Shown: positions 46,540 through 59,585, numbered from the stretch's first letter. The stretch: 64,000 nt of DNA from Lucifuga dentata (GCA_014773175.1 VXCM01002236.1:1-64000); one strand, 5' to 3'. Notes: generated by a model from the sequence alone, not told the origin. Numbers and translations are program-made.

Positions 46540-46700
46540 TTTTAGCTAGTGGTTACTGTCACCTACAACAAGAAGATTGTGGGTTCCGACACGATATTAA
46601 GATTTACTTTTCAGCATAAAATTTGCATGTTCACCCCATGTTAGTGTGTTTTTTCTTTTGGCATGGTTTGCTATGGGTTCATCTATACCACCATATGTAT
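46540..46700. mobile_element. Degraded copy of the LINE-associated fish repeat
   Basis: TTGTGGGTTCCGAC, AAATTTGCATGTTCACCCCA and TGTTAGTGTG keep the order seen, in reverse complement, in the 19480-19860 repeat (TCGAACCC, AACATGCAAACTCC). Strongly diverged. Confidence 0.5.
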
Positions 46701-49700
46701 GTTAAGTATTAGGCATGGAAATGGAGGTGGTCGTTTGGTACTGTGCCTGAGCTAAATATTGAGGATTGGTCAAAAGCAAATAAAGCACAAGGTTCTCCAA
46801 GGGGATAAAGTGTTTTTCCACAGAAAATTATTGCAATAAATGCGTCATGGGTATGCTGTTTGCTTGCATGTCTTCATCAGCATTTTAGCCAACTACAAAT
46901 CATGTACACTTTACAGTGCTGCCAACAATCAACTTTTGTGTCAAAGTAATGTGCTGTATTGTGTATTTTTTCCAAAGACACTTTAATCTTTTCACAGTAT
47001 TGTTTGAGTTTGATCATACAACATTTTGTGAGTGTTATGCTGCTCAGCTCCTTTTTAGTCCTCTTCCTGCCAGTGCATTAACACAACAGTCTGGAAGACT
47101 TTTCAAATCAATGAGTGCTTTCAAATGCACTACTGCAACATGATAATTAAATATTGAGAAAAAATACAGCCAGGTATGATGTATACTTTAATGGATTAGT
47201 GATCTCAGCTAAATTTCAAGTCTCATAAGTTGATTTCTGTACTGCAGATGAATGAATGTAAACCAACCAGTGCCTGCTGGGAAGGAAGGAAACTGTAGAA
47301 AATGTAAATATCTTTTACTGTAATGTATATGGGATCTTTTGTAAATGGTCTAATACATGAAAAAACTGTATTATCCTTTAATGCAACATTGGATAAAATA
47401 TGGGAATTCCTCCACCAGTATGAATCCAGCTTGTACTCGTTCTCCATAGTTTTCAGTTTACACCTTGTGCGCTGTTACTACTGGAAGAAGAAGAGGGTAT
47501 TTTTTTTTGTAACAGCAAGACACATACCATTGTGCTTAGATATTTAGCTGGACATTATGCTAACTGTATCCAAAATGTAGAATAGGTCTTATCTAGAAAG
47601 CATGGCTGCTAGAGGAAAGGACCATACAGCAGGTTATATCTGGGATTATCAACAAGGATGACAGGGGTTATCAAAGAGCTTTCTAATGTGTTTGCTCAGG
47701 ACATTATTTCACTTTGAGAGAAAACATCTTTGTGTGTCCTCTTTTGACCATTCTCTTACAATAAATGCAGTGAGTGCTGGAAGGCTCCATTTCCTGCATA
47801 AACCATTGATTCCATATGATGAAAATGTATGAGCAATGGGCAACAGACTCCATTAAAAAATACATTAGTGGGCATTACCGTGCTTATCCCAGGACCTTTA
47901 GGAAACTGCTAATCTGGATTACAGAGTTTGTAAATCATTTTATAGCTTCAGTTGGCAAACCCCTGATTCAAATTATTTTTCTCTCCTTTGGGCTTCTTTC
48001 CATCTTAATGGTCAGATCTGCTTGTTAAACTGAGGCTGTATGTAAAAACAAAAATAAACTTTTCTCGAAACAGATATCACATTAAAATGTTATTCAAAAT
48101 ATGTGTTTGGGTGCTATGGCCCGCAAATAAATCTGGATGATTTTATGTGGAAGACTTTTTGTATGTTATAGCCTATTCATGACATTTTGTAATTGGAGCC
48201 TGCAAGCTAACCACCTGACAATCTTGACAGTAAACAAGACTCAGTTTAGCATACGTCACTTGTGACTGACAATCAAGTTGATATAATTTGCATGAAAATT
48301 ACTAAAAACAACAATAAGAAAAAATATTATTTGATCCAAGCCAACATATTACATTACTACTACATTTGCTGCTAGATACAGGTCATATTGTCAATGTCCT
48401 GCTCAAATCCTGCATATCCAAAATTCTAATACAGCATTGGTGTTATGCCCTTGATCAACACACAAGGAGTTATGGAAAAAATAAACATGTGCTGTTTTGA
48501 TGTGCTTCATGCTGTGAAACACTGCTTACTCACATTATTATGGCAATGATGAAATGAATGTGCTGAAGGGACATGTTGATCTACATGATTTTTATATCAG
48601 CAGACTACATTAGTTTTTCAAGAACAATCTCTTACAAAATGAAGGTAAAATAACACACAGATATTTTAGGAGTTTCAGGTATTTCTTTTTCATGACTGAT
48701 ATATTTTAAGTCTTAATGTTTGAGTATAAATAGGAATGACATCATGTAGACCTCCTTCCCAACTTGATACTCATCTCCGTGTAACAGCAAACCACAGTGA
48801 GCATTTGCTGAGGAAATTGCATTGAGCTTTCTATGAAGTATTTACTGTGAGAGCAATCAGACCACAGCATGTCTGACTCATCCTGACACTTAAATCTGAG
48901 AGACCAGCTTATGAGAAATCTTATTACTGAAGCACAGACAAACAGAGCATGGCCAATCAAACAATTTAATCCTGCAATTCCGCTCTTATAATTCAACGGT
49001 TCCAAATAAAGGTGATAAAGAAGAGACTGTAGATAACCAGATATCCCAATTCTCAAGTTGACAACAGCATGGGTCTGGTTTGTCTTATTGGATTTGATTG
49101 TGTTTTGTTAATCCTGATATCTAATGAGATTGGAACCATGCAGCTCTATCTAAATAGAATGCAAGTCTAAGACACTGAGCATCACAGATTTGACATGATT
49201 TGTGGTATGTGTTGTGTATATGTATAAAATTCAAAGGCAATCAATGTGTCAATTTGTTTATTTTTAATTAAAAAAAGCCAAATAGATTGTTAAAAATGAA
49301 AGCATACAATTTGTTAATATTGTGAAAGGTATAATGAGAACTCCCCAAAGTCCATCAAACCACATGCATTAAACCACATGCATTACACATACTGTTCAGC
49401 CGTTTCTTTTGAAACAACTGAACCGTATGTGTAAATAAATACAACAGTGAAAGAGAATTGTGATTGATGATTTACTGCACTGTCGGTAATGAAATACCTT
49501 GTGAAAAATAACTGAAGAGTGCTTGCCAGAGGTGAGAGGTTGTCATGGTAACAAATTCAAAGGAAAGAGGACCCATTTGCCAAGATCTTAACAACAAAAC
49601 ATCTGACTCAGTCAGATATTTGTATTATTCAGACTTCACAGCCATCACTGAGCACAATTCAGATGATTCTAACAGGATGGTTTATGACACAAATGGAGCA

Positions 49701-50700
49701 GACACATTAAATGAAGCTGATAATGAAAAACTGTAGGGAACCATTAATAGTTCATCAGTGGTAATGCAACAAATATACAAATGAGGATTCAATAAGTTTA
49801 AATGACAGTGCCATGAACCAAAAGGCTGATACAAACCAAATAATCAAAGCTGAACATTGCTAGTTGTTTTTTTTTTCCCCCAAACACAGAATAAACAGAA
49901 TAGAAGAAATAAATCCCCAAGCAGGTGTAAAACGACATAAACGAGCCTCTCCCTCACTTCTTTAGACATCTTCTGTGCTTAAGTCCATTAGTTTTACACT
50001 GCAGTCATTAGGCCCCATCTGCTTCAATAATGCAAAAAGAGCAAACCAGGAACACTGCAAAGTCTTATCTGCTTCTCACCTCTCACACAGCAGGGGGCAA
50101 CTGGGTAAACAACACATTATCCAGCCAATATTGTGTGTAACAACTGGCATCCTTACCTGAATCTGTACTGCGTGCAGGCAGGCATGTGTCTTAATTTGAC
50201 TTTAACATACATCTAGGCAAAAAGTAAATAGAAATAAAGAATCTGAATCTGAAACAATTATTACTTCTCCATTGTAATAGAATATTTATTTTTTTAGTTA
50301 TTGCCACTGTAAATGTCCACCATCTGTAATATCTTTTTACCAAATAGGTATAGAATACAAACTGACACCATCAGACACCATTCAATAGCGTCACTGTGGA
50401 ATAAGCCTCTATGACACTCATACTGAATCTTTGAGAGCAGATTTGATCTTACAGTGGTACTTTTAATCATTATGGAAATCAATAATAAACTTCAAGCAAA
50501 GATAAATGAAGTAATTAATGAAATAAAAGGACAGCAAGAAATCCCATGAGGGGAGCACTCAGGACAGGTGTTACTAGAACCTGTCCCCTCCTGTGAAAGA
50601 GTTTGTAGATGTATATCTACACACGTCAACCGAATAAGAGCTTGTTAGTCACCAGCCATTGCATCATTTATCCCAGAAATTAACGGAGCAAATGGCAGGT
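46701..50700. other. Intergenic DNA between zdhhc7 and rgs9bp
   Basis: AT-rich with scattered frames below 105 codons and no family resemblance. A direct ACCACATGCATTA pair lies near 49359-49385. I see no exon, promoter or transposon end that I can defend. Confidence 0.5.
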
Positions 50701-50769
50701 ATGAAAAATGAAATGACTGGTTGTGTGATTTGACATACCACCTATGGGGATCACAGTCCTGCCCACGGA

Positions 50770-50840
50770 GGGGACAGAGCAGCCAATGACAGGAGCTGTG
50801 AAGGGACCGTGGATGCCTGTGTGACCAATAGGAGTGACGC
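50770..50840 (+). promoter_or_regulatory. rgs9bp: CCAAT-box cluster upstream of rgs9bp
   Basis: Two CCAAT pentamers, in CAGCCAATGAC (about 50781) and GACCAATAGG (about 50823), about 700 bp before the rgs9bp ATG and next to a GC-rich CCCACGGAGGGG box. A transcript from here would have a long leader; 50841-51539 otherwise shows no coding exon. Confidence 0.3.
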
Positions 50841-51539
50841 TGCTGTGTTTCCCTGCCAGCCTCTAGTCTGTCTCTGAATGGCTGCGTGTGTGCGCACATG
50901 TGAAAGAGGGAAGACACTTACTGCTATTTAAACATCATCGATTGGGTGCTGAAGTGGACAGCTCCCCATACAGATAAACAAAGCCAAAATAAAACGCAAT
51001 GGCGTGTTTTTGTTCCCTGATATGGACGCTCTGAAATTCGTTTTTTAATTTTTAACACCGAACGAAGGTTTCCCGGGTGCGCATCATCCTGGAACATTTT
51101 ACAAATCGGATATATAGGTGATCTCTACTCAAACGGCAGCTGTGACACCTGTAGCCTGAATCTCTTTAGACATTTGTGCACCTCAATCTCAGAAAAGGAA
51201 GGCTGGGTGGATTCACATCTCCTCGTATACGTCCCACAGCAACGGTGATCCTGTGCTGTTTGAGCTGAAGTAGGGAAGCGCAAAGGGAGCCTAAAGCCAT
51301 TTACGAACGCATTAATTTCTAAGCCGCTCTCAGTCTGCTTGCAGACAGGAAGGAACATGGATAGAGAGGAATTTGCTGTGAGCGCTTTGAGGGGATTTGT
51401 AGAGCTGGCGCTCCCTTGGAAACTAAACTAAGGACAGCGACTACAGCACTATAACCAACAGCTCGCCGTATCTCTTTAAGCTTCTTTTATTTCAATTTTA
51501 ATATTTTGGCGAGGAGACAGTCATTCATTTTAATCAGTC

Positions 51540-52347
51540 ATGGGGAAAGAGGAATGCAAAACTATGCTTGACGCTTTGAACAAAGTGACTGCATGTTACA
51601 GGCATTTGGTCATCGCTTTGGGGAGCACCTCGGACTCCCAGAACCTGAGAGAGGAGCTGAAGAGGACCCGCAAAAAGGCCCAGGAGCTGGCGGTGGCCAA
51701 CAGGACTAAACTGACCTCTCTGCTCAAAGACAAGACCATCAGCAAAGAGGACCGGGTCGAGTATGAACGCCTGTGGGTTCTGTTCTCCAGTAGCATGGAT
51801 CTCCTGGAGGTGGACATGAAAAGGTCCCTGGAGATAGGGCAGGATTTTCCCCTCAAGGTGCCAACAAGACACCTCATCCAGACTGGGATGACCGGCAGCA
51901 CCACCACGGTGGCGGCCCGGGCCATGAGCGTGCAGAATATGAAGTACGAGGCCGACANCCGGCAGCACCACCACGGTGGCGGCCCGGGCCATGAGCGTGC
52001 AGAATATGAAGTACGAGGCCGACAGCAACATCGACACCGCTGACCTGAGGGACCTGCAGACCGAGATCTCCCAGGTGAGCAACATGATGGAGGAGATGGA
52101 ACTGAAGGTACAGGTGGCGCCGTGGGCCGTCGAGGCGAAGCAGGAGGCGGGCGCAGAGCTCAAGTCCAACATGAGTGTAGGGAATTCCTCCGTGGGTATC
52201 ATCTCTATCTGTGAAGAGGAGCCCAAAGATGACGAAGGAGGCGAGAGTAGAGATGCTGGTTTTGCGTCGTGTTGCGCAGTACTTTTGTTCTTTGTCATCA
52301 TTCTGGTCGCTGGGGTTCTAGGATATTTGGTCATCAATATGTCCTGA
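51540..52347 (+). CDS. rgs9bp: Regulator of G-protein signalling 9-binding protein (R9AP), frame broken by an assembly duplication
   Basis: Single-exon gene starting [20 protein letters not shown] and ending at TGA 52345-52347. The family signature is clear: [63 protein letters not shown] and [19 protein letters not shown]. Residues about 222-243 form a C-terminal membrane anchor ([20 protein letters not shown]). R9AP tethers the RGS9-Gbeta5 complex to photoreceptor disc membranes and speeds transducin shut-off. The helical part is SNARE-like. An exact 66-bp repeat plus N (51892-51957, N, 51959-52024) adds 67 bases and shifts the frame. Leaving out one copy and the N gives 741 nt, 246 residues, close to the human 235, so the gene is intact in reality. 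The intronless structure matches the human gene, as does the nearby nudt19 (19q13). Confidence 0.95.
51892..52024. other. rgs9bp: Assembly join: exact 66-bp duplication across one N inside rgs9bp
   Basis: Identical 66-base blocks 51892-51957 and 51959-52024 around N at 51958. This is the only reason the rgs9bp frame is broken. Confidence 0.93.
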
Positions 52348-52432
52348 ACTGTATAACCAGCAACCCACCCGAACAGACATCCTCGAGGCTGCCCACTGGA
52401 ACGTCACCGTGGGTGAGAGCTAGCATTTCCCT

Positions 52433-52442
52433 GAGAGAGAGA

Positions 52443-52492
<50 letters not shown>
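52433..52492. repeat. (GA)n microsatellite in rgs9bp 3' UTR
   Basis: GA array about 90 bases after the rgs9bp stop codon, so likely transcribed. Confidence 0.95.
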
Positions 52493-52495
<3 letters not shown>

Positions 52496-53652
52496 TTTTG
52501 TGAGATCGACGGACTAAAAATGTGGCGTTTTTAGGCTTTCTGGGACTTCTGAATATGTTCGGCGGAGTTGAAGAGTTGCTTTAGATAAATGTAGTAAAGC
52601 GTAGCCACAGTCTCTGATTTGGAGAGGGAATGTTCGTCGGGAAGTTTGAGGTTCAATATTTTGAGGGGCCAGCAGGTCATGTAAACTATGTTTGGAGGAG
52701 AAAATGTCATGCATTTACGTGACAGTGTCCATCAGGATGATCTAAACTACACGTAATCCAAGTGGATTAGTGGAAAAGCTCATGCGTAAATATAGCCTAC
52801 TGTTAATATTCCACTCGATGTTCTTGTCATTACTGCTTTAAATTTATGAATTCAGTCCTGCAAAGAAGTCAACTGTGTTCAAACGATCAGGGGACCATTT
52901 AGTCAGAGAACTAGTGTGAGTACCACCGGGGCCAGTGTGACAGTTATCCTGTAATCTATCACACAGGCTGGATTTGATCATATCTGCACTTTTCCACACT
53001 CCTCTTAGCACACAGTTTTAATACATCATAAATCTGCATAGCAAGATTGTAGTATACCTATATATCTCACTTCATTGCATTCATCAAATCACAATGTATT
53101 TCATGTCAGCCTTGAGACATCAAGGCATATTTCCATAATGCACTCATTCACTGTAAGCCTGTTTACGGTCCTTTTCAGGGTTTTCACTCAGTTCTAAATG
53201 TATGCACTGCAACATGTGAATCCAGTTTGTAAATATAGTTTTCCTCTGTGTCAGATAATGTACATACAAGGAAGTATATTTATTATAATACAATTTTAAA
53301 ACATGTATTCAGCACTTGTGGTCCAAACAAATAGCTTTCAAGTCCTTTACAAGGTTTTGCACACAAATGACAAAGCACGGTTGAAAATTATGTTATAATA
53401 TGTAAAAGGCTTTGCCTTTTTGCATACCTACATTTATTTGATTTGAGATAAACCAAAAGATAGATAATTTGTTATCACCACAAAATCTGCAGGGATGGAT
53501 GAGGATGTACAGATTGGTATAATTACCTTACATGTAACCTTCATGGACTATAATAGTGTTTATTTAAAACGTAAAGACGACTAACCTCATTTACTTTACC
53601 TCCCTAATGGTTTTAGTTGTAAGAGTCTTTGAGGTATTCTTGGAGTGACATC

Positions 53653-53653
<1 letters not shown>

Positions 53654-53707
<54 letters not shown>
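53654..53707. repeat. (GA)n microsatellite
   Basis: Perfect GA array of 54 bases. Sequence 52493-54560 otherwise has no recognised gene; part may be the rgs9bp 3' UTR. Confidence 0.95.
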
Positions 53708-53708
<1 letters not shown>

Positions 53709-54557
53709 AGAGCAGTCATGATGCTTCCCAATTGATGGTCCTATGCCTGTTTTATGTTTTTACAAAGGTTTCAATGAAAATCTAAATTTCAATAATTTAT
53801 AATAAATTACGCATGGTTGTTACAATCAAAAAAAAAAAAAAAATTCAATTATCTAAATTGACAGCGTAATACATGGCTGACTTATATTATAATAAATCTT
53901 AATAATATTTTTTAAAAAGTCACTCTGCTTTTCTGCTTCACAGCAAACATTTGCAGAGAAATGTGACAGCGAGATTAAGTAAAAACAAACAAACAAAAAA
54001 ACAGTAGATCTAAAGGGAGTAAACCAGTCGGTGACTTTTACAGGAATTCTTTAATGTTCAAAGTTGAGATTTTGTTCTGCAGTAGCATCAGTGATTCTCT
54101 CTCCTCTGTTATCAGTTCATTTGACATGACAGTACAGTTTCATACGAGCTATTCCAATGTATTGCTATAATTTTACTAATAGCAATTGTTATTCAAATGT
54201 GAATTTAATGACTCTTGCTTCTTTTCTTTCGTTCTTTATTAGGATCCCCGTTAGGATCTTTATTAGGATCTCCATTAGCACCAGCTTACGCATTGGCTAT
54301 CCTTCCTGGGGTCCTTCCTGTTCTGTAAATGCTTACAACTCCACATCAAAATTAGCTCTGTAAATGACTGTATGATTACCTCCCCCATTCTTAAGAAGGT
54401 TCTTTTGTAAATGTATATATTATAAACACAACGCTAGCAGACAGATTTCTGTAGAAGCATATAACAATCTGAAAGGCTCAATTTTTAAAGCAAATCTTCA
54501 CTATCAAGGGAAAAGCAGCATGCATGCAACAAATCACTTTTTCCTATATGCAACTTA

Positions 54558-54905
54558 CTTCTTTTCACAGTCCTTCGTCTTTCAGCCTTCTTGCGCTTCA
54601 GCTCTTTCTGCTCTGCCTCCTGAGGTTGGAAACCTCAAAAATTGTTTGAATGTTGTCAAACAGGTAAGATGCAGATGACTTGACTTCTGAAAGCATCATG
54701 GCCGGATGGAAGAAATTCAGCAGAAGGACTTTGATGAATTAAAATCAGTACTGCTGGTTCATCAGAGTTACAATACTTTCTGGCATCGTGTTTTTCCTTG
54801 CTGTTATTTCAGGAAGGCATTAAGCTCTACTCGCAGTGAGCCACAAATCTCTTCAAATTCATGACCAACTTACACTGTGATCCAGAGATCCCAGACCTGT
54901 AAAAT
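54558..54905 (+). pseudogene. Possible exon-like remnant of an unrecognised gene
   Basis: Acceptor TTCTTTTCACAG then an open 93-base block reading SFVFQPSCASALSALPPEVG then NLKNCLNVVKQ to a donor gtaaga at 54664. About 150 bp further, EGIKLYSQ, a TGA, and ATNLFKFMTNLHCDPEIPDL read in one frame to TAA at 54899-54901. The premature stop suggests decay. On the minus strand 54580-54620 also reads EAEQKELKRKKAERRRTVKR, so coding sense is unsure. I do not recognise the family. Confidence 0.25.
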
Positions 54906-56040
54906 TTTTAAGACAATTAATTAAACATGGGGAAGAAGGGATTTAAATAGCTGAGAAAAACCCCACTCCACTTTAAATGTTGTTCTTCATATTTCATGTA
55001 GATGAAGAATGCAAAAAATACTAATTCTACTTTCATTCATCATTCACAGTGTTTTGCAGGCATTACTTTGTTGCAATCTCTGTTATGCAAGTCCTTTCTT
55101 GAAATAGCACTGGCATGAAAGTTTTATGGTGTGTGATTCATCCAGCATATAAACAGACCCTGGACCCTTTTCAGGTGAGTAAAGTGACTTTCTCTGCAGA
55201 TGTTTGGGGATGCTTCTTTGTATTTTTTCTCATGTACAAAGGAGCTACACGTTGGCTTCATCCTGTCACTAGGAAACAAAATAACCAGACGTTGAGAGGC
55301 AAGCTATGCTTAGTGGCCGATGATACTTAGCAGAGACAGACCACTGCATCATCACCTCATCTGGACAAAGATGCTAGATATCCAAGGCTGTGGGTTGCCA
55401 TAGAAACCCTCCACAGACTCTTATTGCAAACAGCACAGAAGGTTTATCTCTGTTATTTAACCCCCCCCCCCCCNCACACACACACACACACACACACACC
55501 TACTGCCACCATCCTACACACAACACACTCCAGCTGAAGGAAATGTGGTGTCAGGTGTGAGGTAGGATGAGTGAGGAAGAGGAAGAAGATGAAGAGGAAG
55601 GTGCTTAACAGGGAACAGACCTTAGCATTGTTCTTCATGCTGACAAATAAAATGTGTCAACTCCATAAAAAGCAATCTGAGGTGTAATGGTGTTTCTCAT
55701 TATTCTCGAGGAAAATAAAATCTGGTGACGATGTCATAAAGGAACCTTTTCTGGCTAAAACAGGCACCACTACTATAATATGCATAGGGTTAAACAAATG
55801 GAAATTCCATTTATTGTTATGTATCACAGTATATGTTTTTATCTTAGTGAAAACCTCACTGACAGTTTTTGCTGTGATCTATGTGTCATTGACATTGCTT
55901 TTAAAATATTAGAATTCAGGGTGGTAAAAACAAAGGGCTAATCCTCTCTATGACTGAGTGACAGGATGTGGTGGATATTATGATTGGATTACATGATCAG
56001 ATTAAGAGATACAGAATCATTTCAAACATTAACTGTAATC
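54906..56040. other. Intergenic DNA with poly-C/(CA)n block
   Basis: Holds a C run, N at 55474 and CA array (55461-55500) and nothing else recognised. Confidence 0.5.
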
Positions 56041-56082
<42 letters not shown>

Positions 56083-56084
56083 TA

Positions 56085-56115
<31 letters not shown>
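56041..56115. repeat. Compound (AT)n(AC)n...(TG)n microsatellite
   Basis: ATATAT, then an AC array, a short CTGCATA spacer, then a TG array. The AC and TG arms are complementary and could fold into a hairpin. Confidence 0.95.
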
Positions 56116-56225
56116 ATATTGTGATTCAGTATGTTAAATGTCTTCTCCACAGCAAACACATTAGGTCAAAACTAGACAGCTTTGAACAGCAGAGTGATAA
56201 ACTGTCAAGCACCTAAGCAGGGCAA

Positions 56226-56753
56226 TGTTATGGAAAAAATACCTTTATTGCTTATGCATTGCATTAATCATTGATCATGACTATATAACCAGTTCAATTT
56301 CATTTAGCATTTTGCCCTGAACGAACTTGTGAACAAAGTTCTTTCTTATGAGAAACTGTATGTATTCTGATTGGAATGTTCCATTAAACAGAGAGATGTA
56401 ACGATATTCTTTCTTATGAGAAAGAAGTGTGTATTCTAATCGGAATGTTCCAGTACATGACCTGAGCGAAGGTCTTCTACCTGATACTGTCCTGGGAAAG
56501 TAACTCAGCAATGTGAAGGAGTTTCAGAGTTTCAGTTGATAGAACAAAGTGCAACTGTTTCCATACCAAGGAACGTGGATGATGAAATTTGCGCGTGGCT
56601 ATAATAGATGAGTGTAACTTAGTCTCACTGACTGGCAGACATTTATGGAGCTTAGCAAAGCTCTTCTCTCCTGCTTGCAAGCATTGTAATAAAAGACTAG
56701 TTTAAGAAAGAAGGAACCAGAGTTGTATTTGTGTCTCTTTTATTTAAATAACA
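56226..56753 (+). mobile_element. Possible solo LTR of an endogenous retroelement
   Basis: Bounded by TGTTAT (56226-56231) and ATAACA (56748-56753). It contains a direct duplication of about 45 bp (56339-56385 and 56407-56453, sharing TTCTTTCTTATGAGAAA and GGAATGTTCCA), a pattern like U3 enhancer repeats. An AATAAAA at about 56689 lies before a terminal GTATTTGTGTCTC block, resembling R/U5 order. No primer-binding site, internal region or second LTR is present and no target duplication is clear, so the assignment is tentative. Confidence 0.35.
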
Positions 56754-56860
56754 TTTAAATGACATAGTGGATGGGAAATTTCCATGACAGGCAAGTTGTT
56801 CAGTTTGCTTGATTTATCTTTTTTTTTCTGTCTGCATATATAGTTGTGGTATATGCCAAG

Positions 56861-56995
56861 ATTGGCACAATCATTTTTTATATATATGCAATTTAATCTA
56901 GCAACAGACAGATAATACTGTATATACNATTGGCACAATCATTTTTTATATATATGCAATTTAATCTAGCAACAGACAGATAATACTGTATATAC
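56861..56995. other. Assembly join: exact 67-bp duplication across one N
   Basis: Bases 56861-56927 equal 56929-56995, N at 56928. AT-rich non-coding DNA. Confidence 0.9.
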
Positions 56996-59585
56996 TGTGT
57001 AGGTGAATGTGTGTGAGTGTGTGACCTTCACCGGCCCTCCGTGACCAACCTATTACACTTTATTTAAAACTAACAAACAATTTCTATCAAGGAGGGCTAA
57101 ATACCTGAACAACAACACAAAGACANTTTTTTTTTTTTTTTGTTTTAGCTTTGCTGCAATCCTGCATGATAAGGCAACCAACCATCGTCTTAACAAAAGA
57201 GGAAGGCTGAATGTTTTTTCTTGCTGGCTGGAAACAGATGTTAAAAAAAAAAAAAAATTCCCCTACAGACTGTAAAGGAAGATTTGTAGGTAAAATCTGG
57301 GATTATATTTTAGAAGCAATTTGCCCAACAGTGGTGGTAAAATACTATATCTACACAGTTCATGAAAATGTCCTTTGAAATTTTTTATTTTTTATTTTTT
57401 TGGTGGTGTAAAGCCTGAAATCAAGTCAAATCATGTAACACATTTTTTTTTTTTAACTTTAACGTGAAATTGTTACCTGTAAAATTCAAGTGAAAAAAAC
57501 ACAGACCATTTTTAGAAAAAAGAATGGAAAGCAAAAACCCTTCAGTACTCTGTGTGCAATATAATTTAATTCATATTTTATGGAAGCACCATTTGCGCTT
57601 ATTACAGCTTCAAGTGTTCTTAATAAATCTTGATCCATTTTGCAATTTGATCTCACTCTATAATTGCCAAAGCATTCAAGTTCTATCAGATTATGAGGGA
57701 ATCTCCTTTTCACAGCACTGTCACTTCACAAACGCTTTAGCAGATAAAAATGTAATTTTTTCCCTTTCACATCAAGCTTCTTTTTGCACTCACATTTGTG
57801 CACTAATGTATATGCATTCCTCTGAACTCCAGCAAAGAAAAGCAATGTTATACTACCATTATGCTCTTTTTGTCATAAGCCTCAAGCATCTTAGAATACA
57901 ATATGAAAGGACTTTGAGAATGCTTCAGCAAAAAGATTAAATGATTAATAAATTAACTGGGTAATTTAATAATAAATAATTGTAAAATGTCAGACACAAG
58001 ATACATCATTTGACAGAGATTATTTCTTATGAGTCATTAATTTGCCATCAGGGAGAGTGCTGTGACCAGGGAAGACACCCAGAGGAGAATGGGTGGAAAT
58101 CCCACTGTGCCTCTACTGACACATGCACTCCCACTGAGAGGGACCATTATAATCCACTTTTGTGCACAAGCAAGCACACACACATCAACTATAAGCTGCA
58201 GGTGCTGTCTTTAAATCCCTTTGATATAGTTGGTAGTCAGCTTGTTGCTATATTTTCAAGCTAAATTTAGTCCAAATAAAAATGAGACAATGGTTTTCCT
58301 GATAGGCTGCAGTGAAATTTATGGCTAAATTATCAAGATTAGGTTTATTGATTGCTAGCTTCTGGAATTTGATTATTACAATTTCATGTGATAGGTTGAC
58401 GTATGGGTGTTGATAGAAATTGTATAAACAAGATCATTCAGGATTCCTCCCTAAATAACACCAGGACAGTATTGAAATTAAAACCTCAAACTGTCAATAT
58501 GGGGTCGAGGTGTTATAGTAGATACCACTTAAGTAATAAGGAAAATATGAATGCTTTATCATATTTTCCTTCTTGATAATTGCCAAAGACGTCTTGTTGA
58601 GGTTACATTTTTAATATAGACTAAGTGGTCACTTTAAATATTGCAAAAGTTTTTGCCCATGTAGTTATTCACACCACACTCATTTACCACTAATGTTGGC
58701 TGGTTTTAATTTCCCTTATATTTCCTTTATTCTATGCAAAATACTACAATATACATATGCTTATGTGGCGACATGAACAAATGAAATACTCAAATTCATA
58801 TTTCCACTATGAGTTTTAATGTGACAATCAGTAGAAACCATAATAACAAAGCTCAAAATAGATATGGCACACACAACAGTTTTATTTGAATTATGCGAGG
58901 GTTGCACCACAGGGATTAAGTTTTAGTTTGAGAAAGATTTTTTGAGGCACACCAAATTCTTTAGACCATCAAATATAAAGACTCAGATTAAAGTATTATT
59001 TGAACCTAAAACTGAACTGTACAAATTTGAGAAAAATTTGCCTGGTGGTCCAAATGCTGTTAATTGTTTTTGGAAGCATAAAACTACAGACACCTCTTTT
59101 CCCTTTATCGCAAAGCTTATTTAGTCTTGCACCTGATCCCAGCTTGGATGTGCACTTTATCCTACTGCTGGGCACTTTGTGTGCATGACACAAATAAAAA
59201 TCAAAAAATCACTATGCTAGCTTTTCTGTCTGACAGCCATCTTCCTCACTTTACATGTGCAAATAAAATACCTCTATGGGTAGAATCGGGCAATTTAATG
59301 ATTTTCAGAGGAATATACAGAATAATTATTATGTGAATCTCAAAGTTACTTTTTAATACAAACTACCTCTGTGTAAAATTACTTTACTACTAATCTTTCT
59401 ATTTCACAGGAAAGAAAGATGAATGCCTTATGATTGCTAGAAGAGGAAGAATGACGTACAGATCAAACAGATTAAACTCAAGCAAACCTTAACAGATATC
59501 AGTACAGCCAGTTCCAGATCAGTCAATTCTTCTTTTCTTTTGTAAGTTTTAAGAGTTGAGGTACTTTTAGTGCAGTCTGGGCAAG
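56996..59585. other. AT-rich intergenic DNA between rgs9bp and nudt19
   Basis: Contains T and A homopolymers (57127-57141 after an N at 57126; 57242-57257; 57443-57455) and only random-looking frames, the longest 138 codons (57524-57940) with no family resemblance. The last part may include the nudt19 3' UTR. Confidence 0.5.

Noticed and set aside
51534..52337. 267-codon minus-strand frame across rgs9bp
   Set aside because: It is the antisense shadow of the GC-rich intronless rgs9bp CDS and resembles no protein.
52269..52517. Frame with a Glu-Arg run after rgs9bp
   Set aside because: Translation of the (GA)n microsatellite in the 3' UTR.
57524..57940. 138-codon plus-strand frame in intergenic DNA
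   Set aside because: AT-rich, no family resemblance, no splice or promoter context; length is within chance for this composition.
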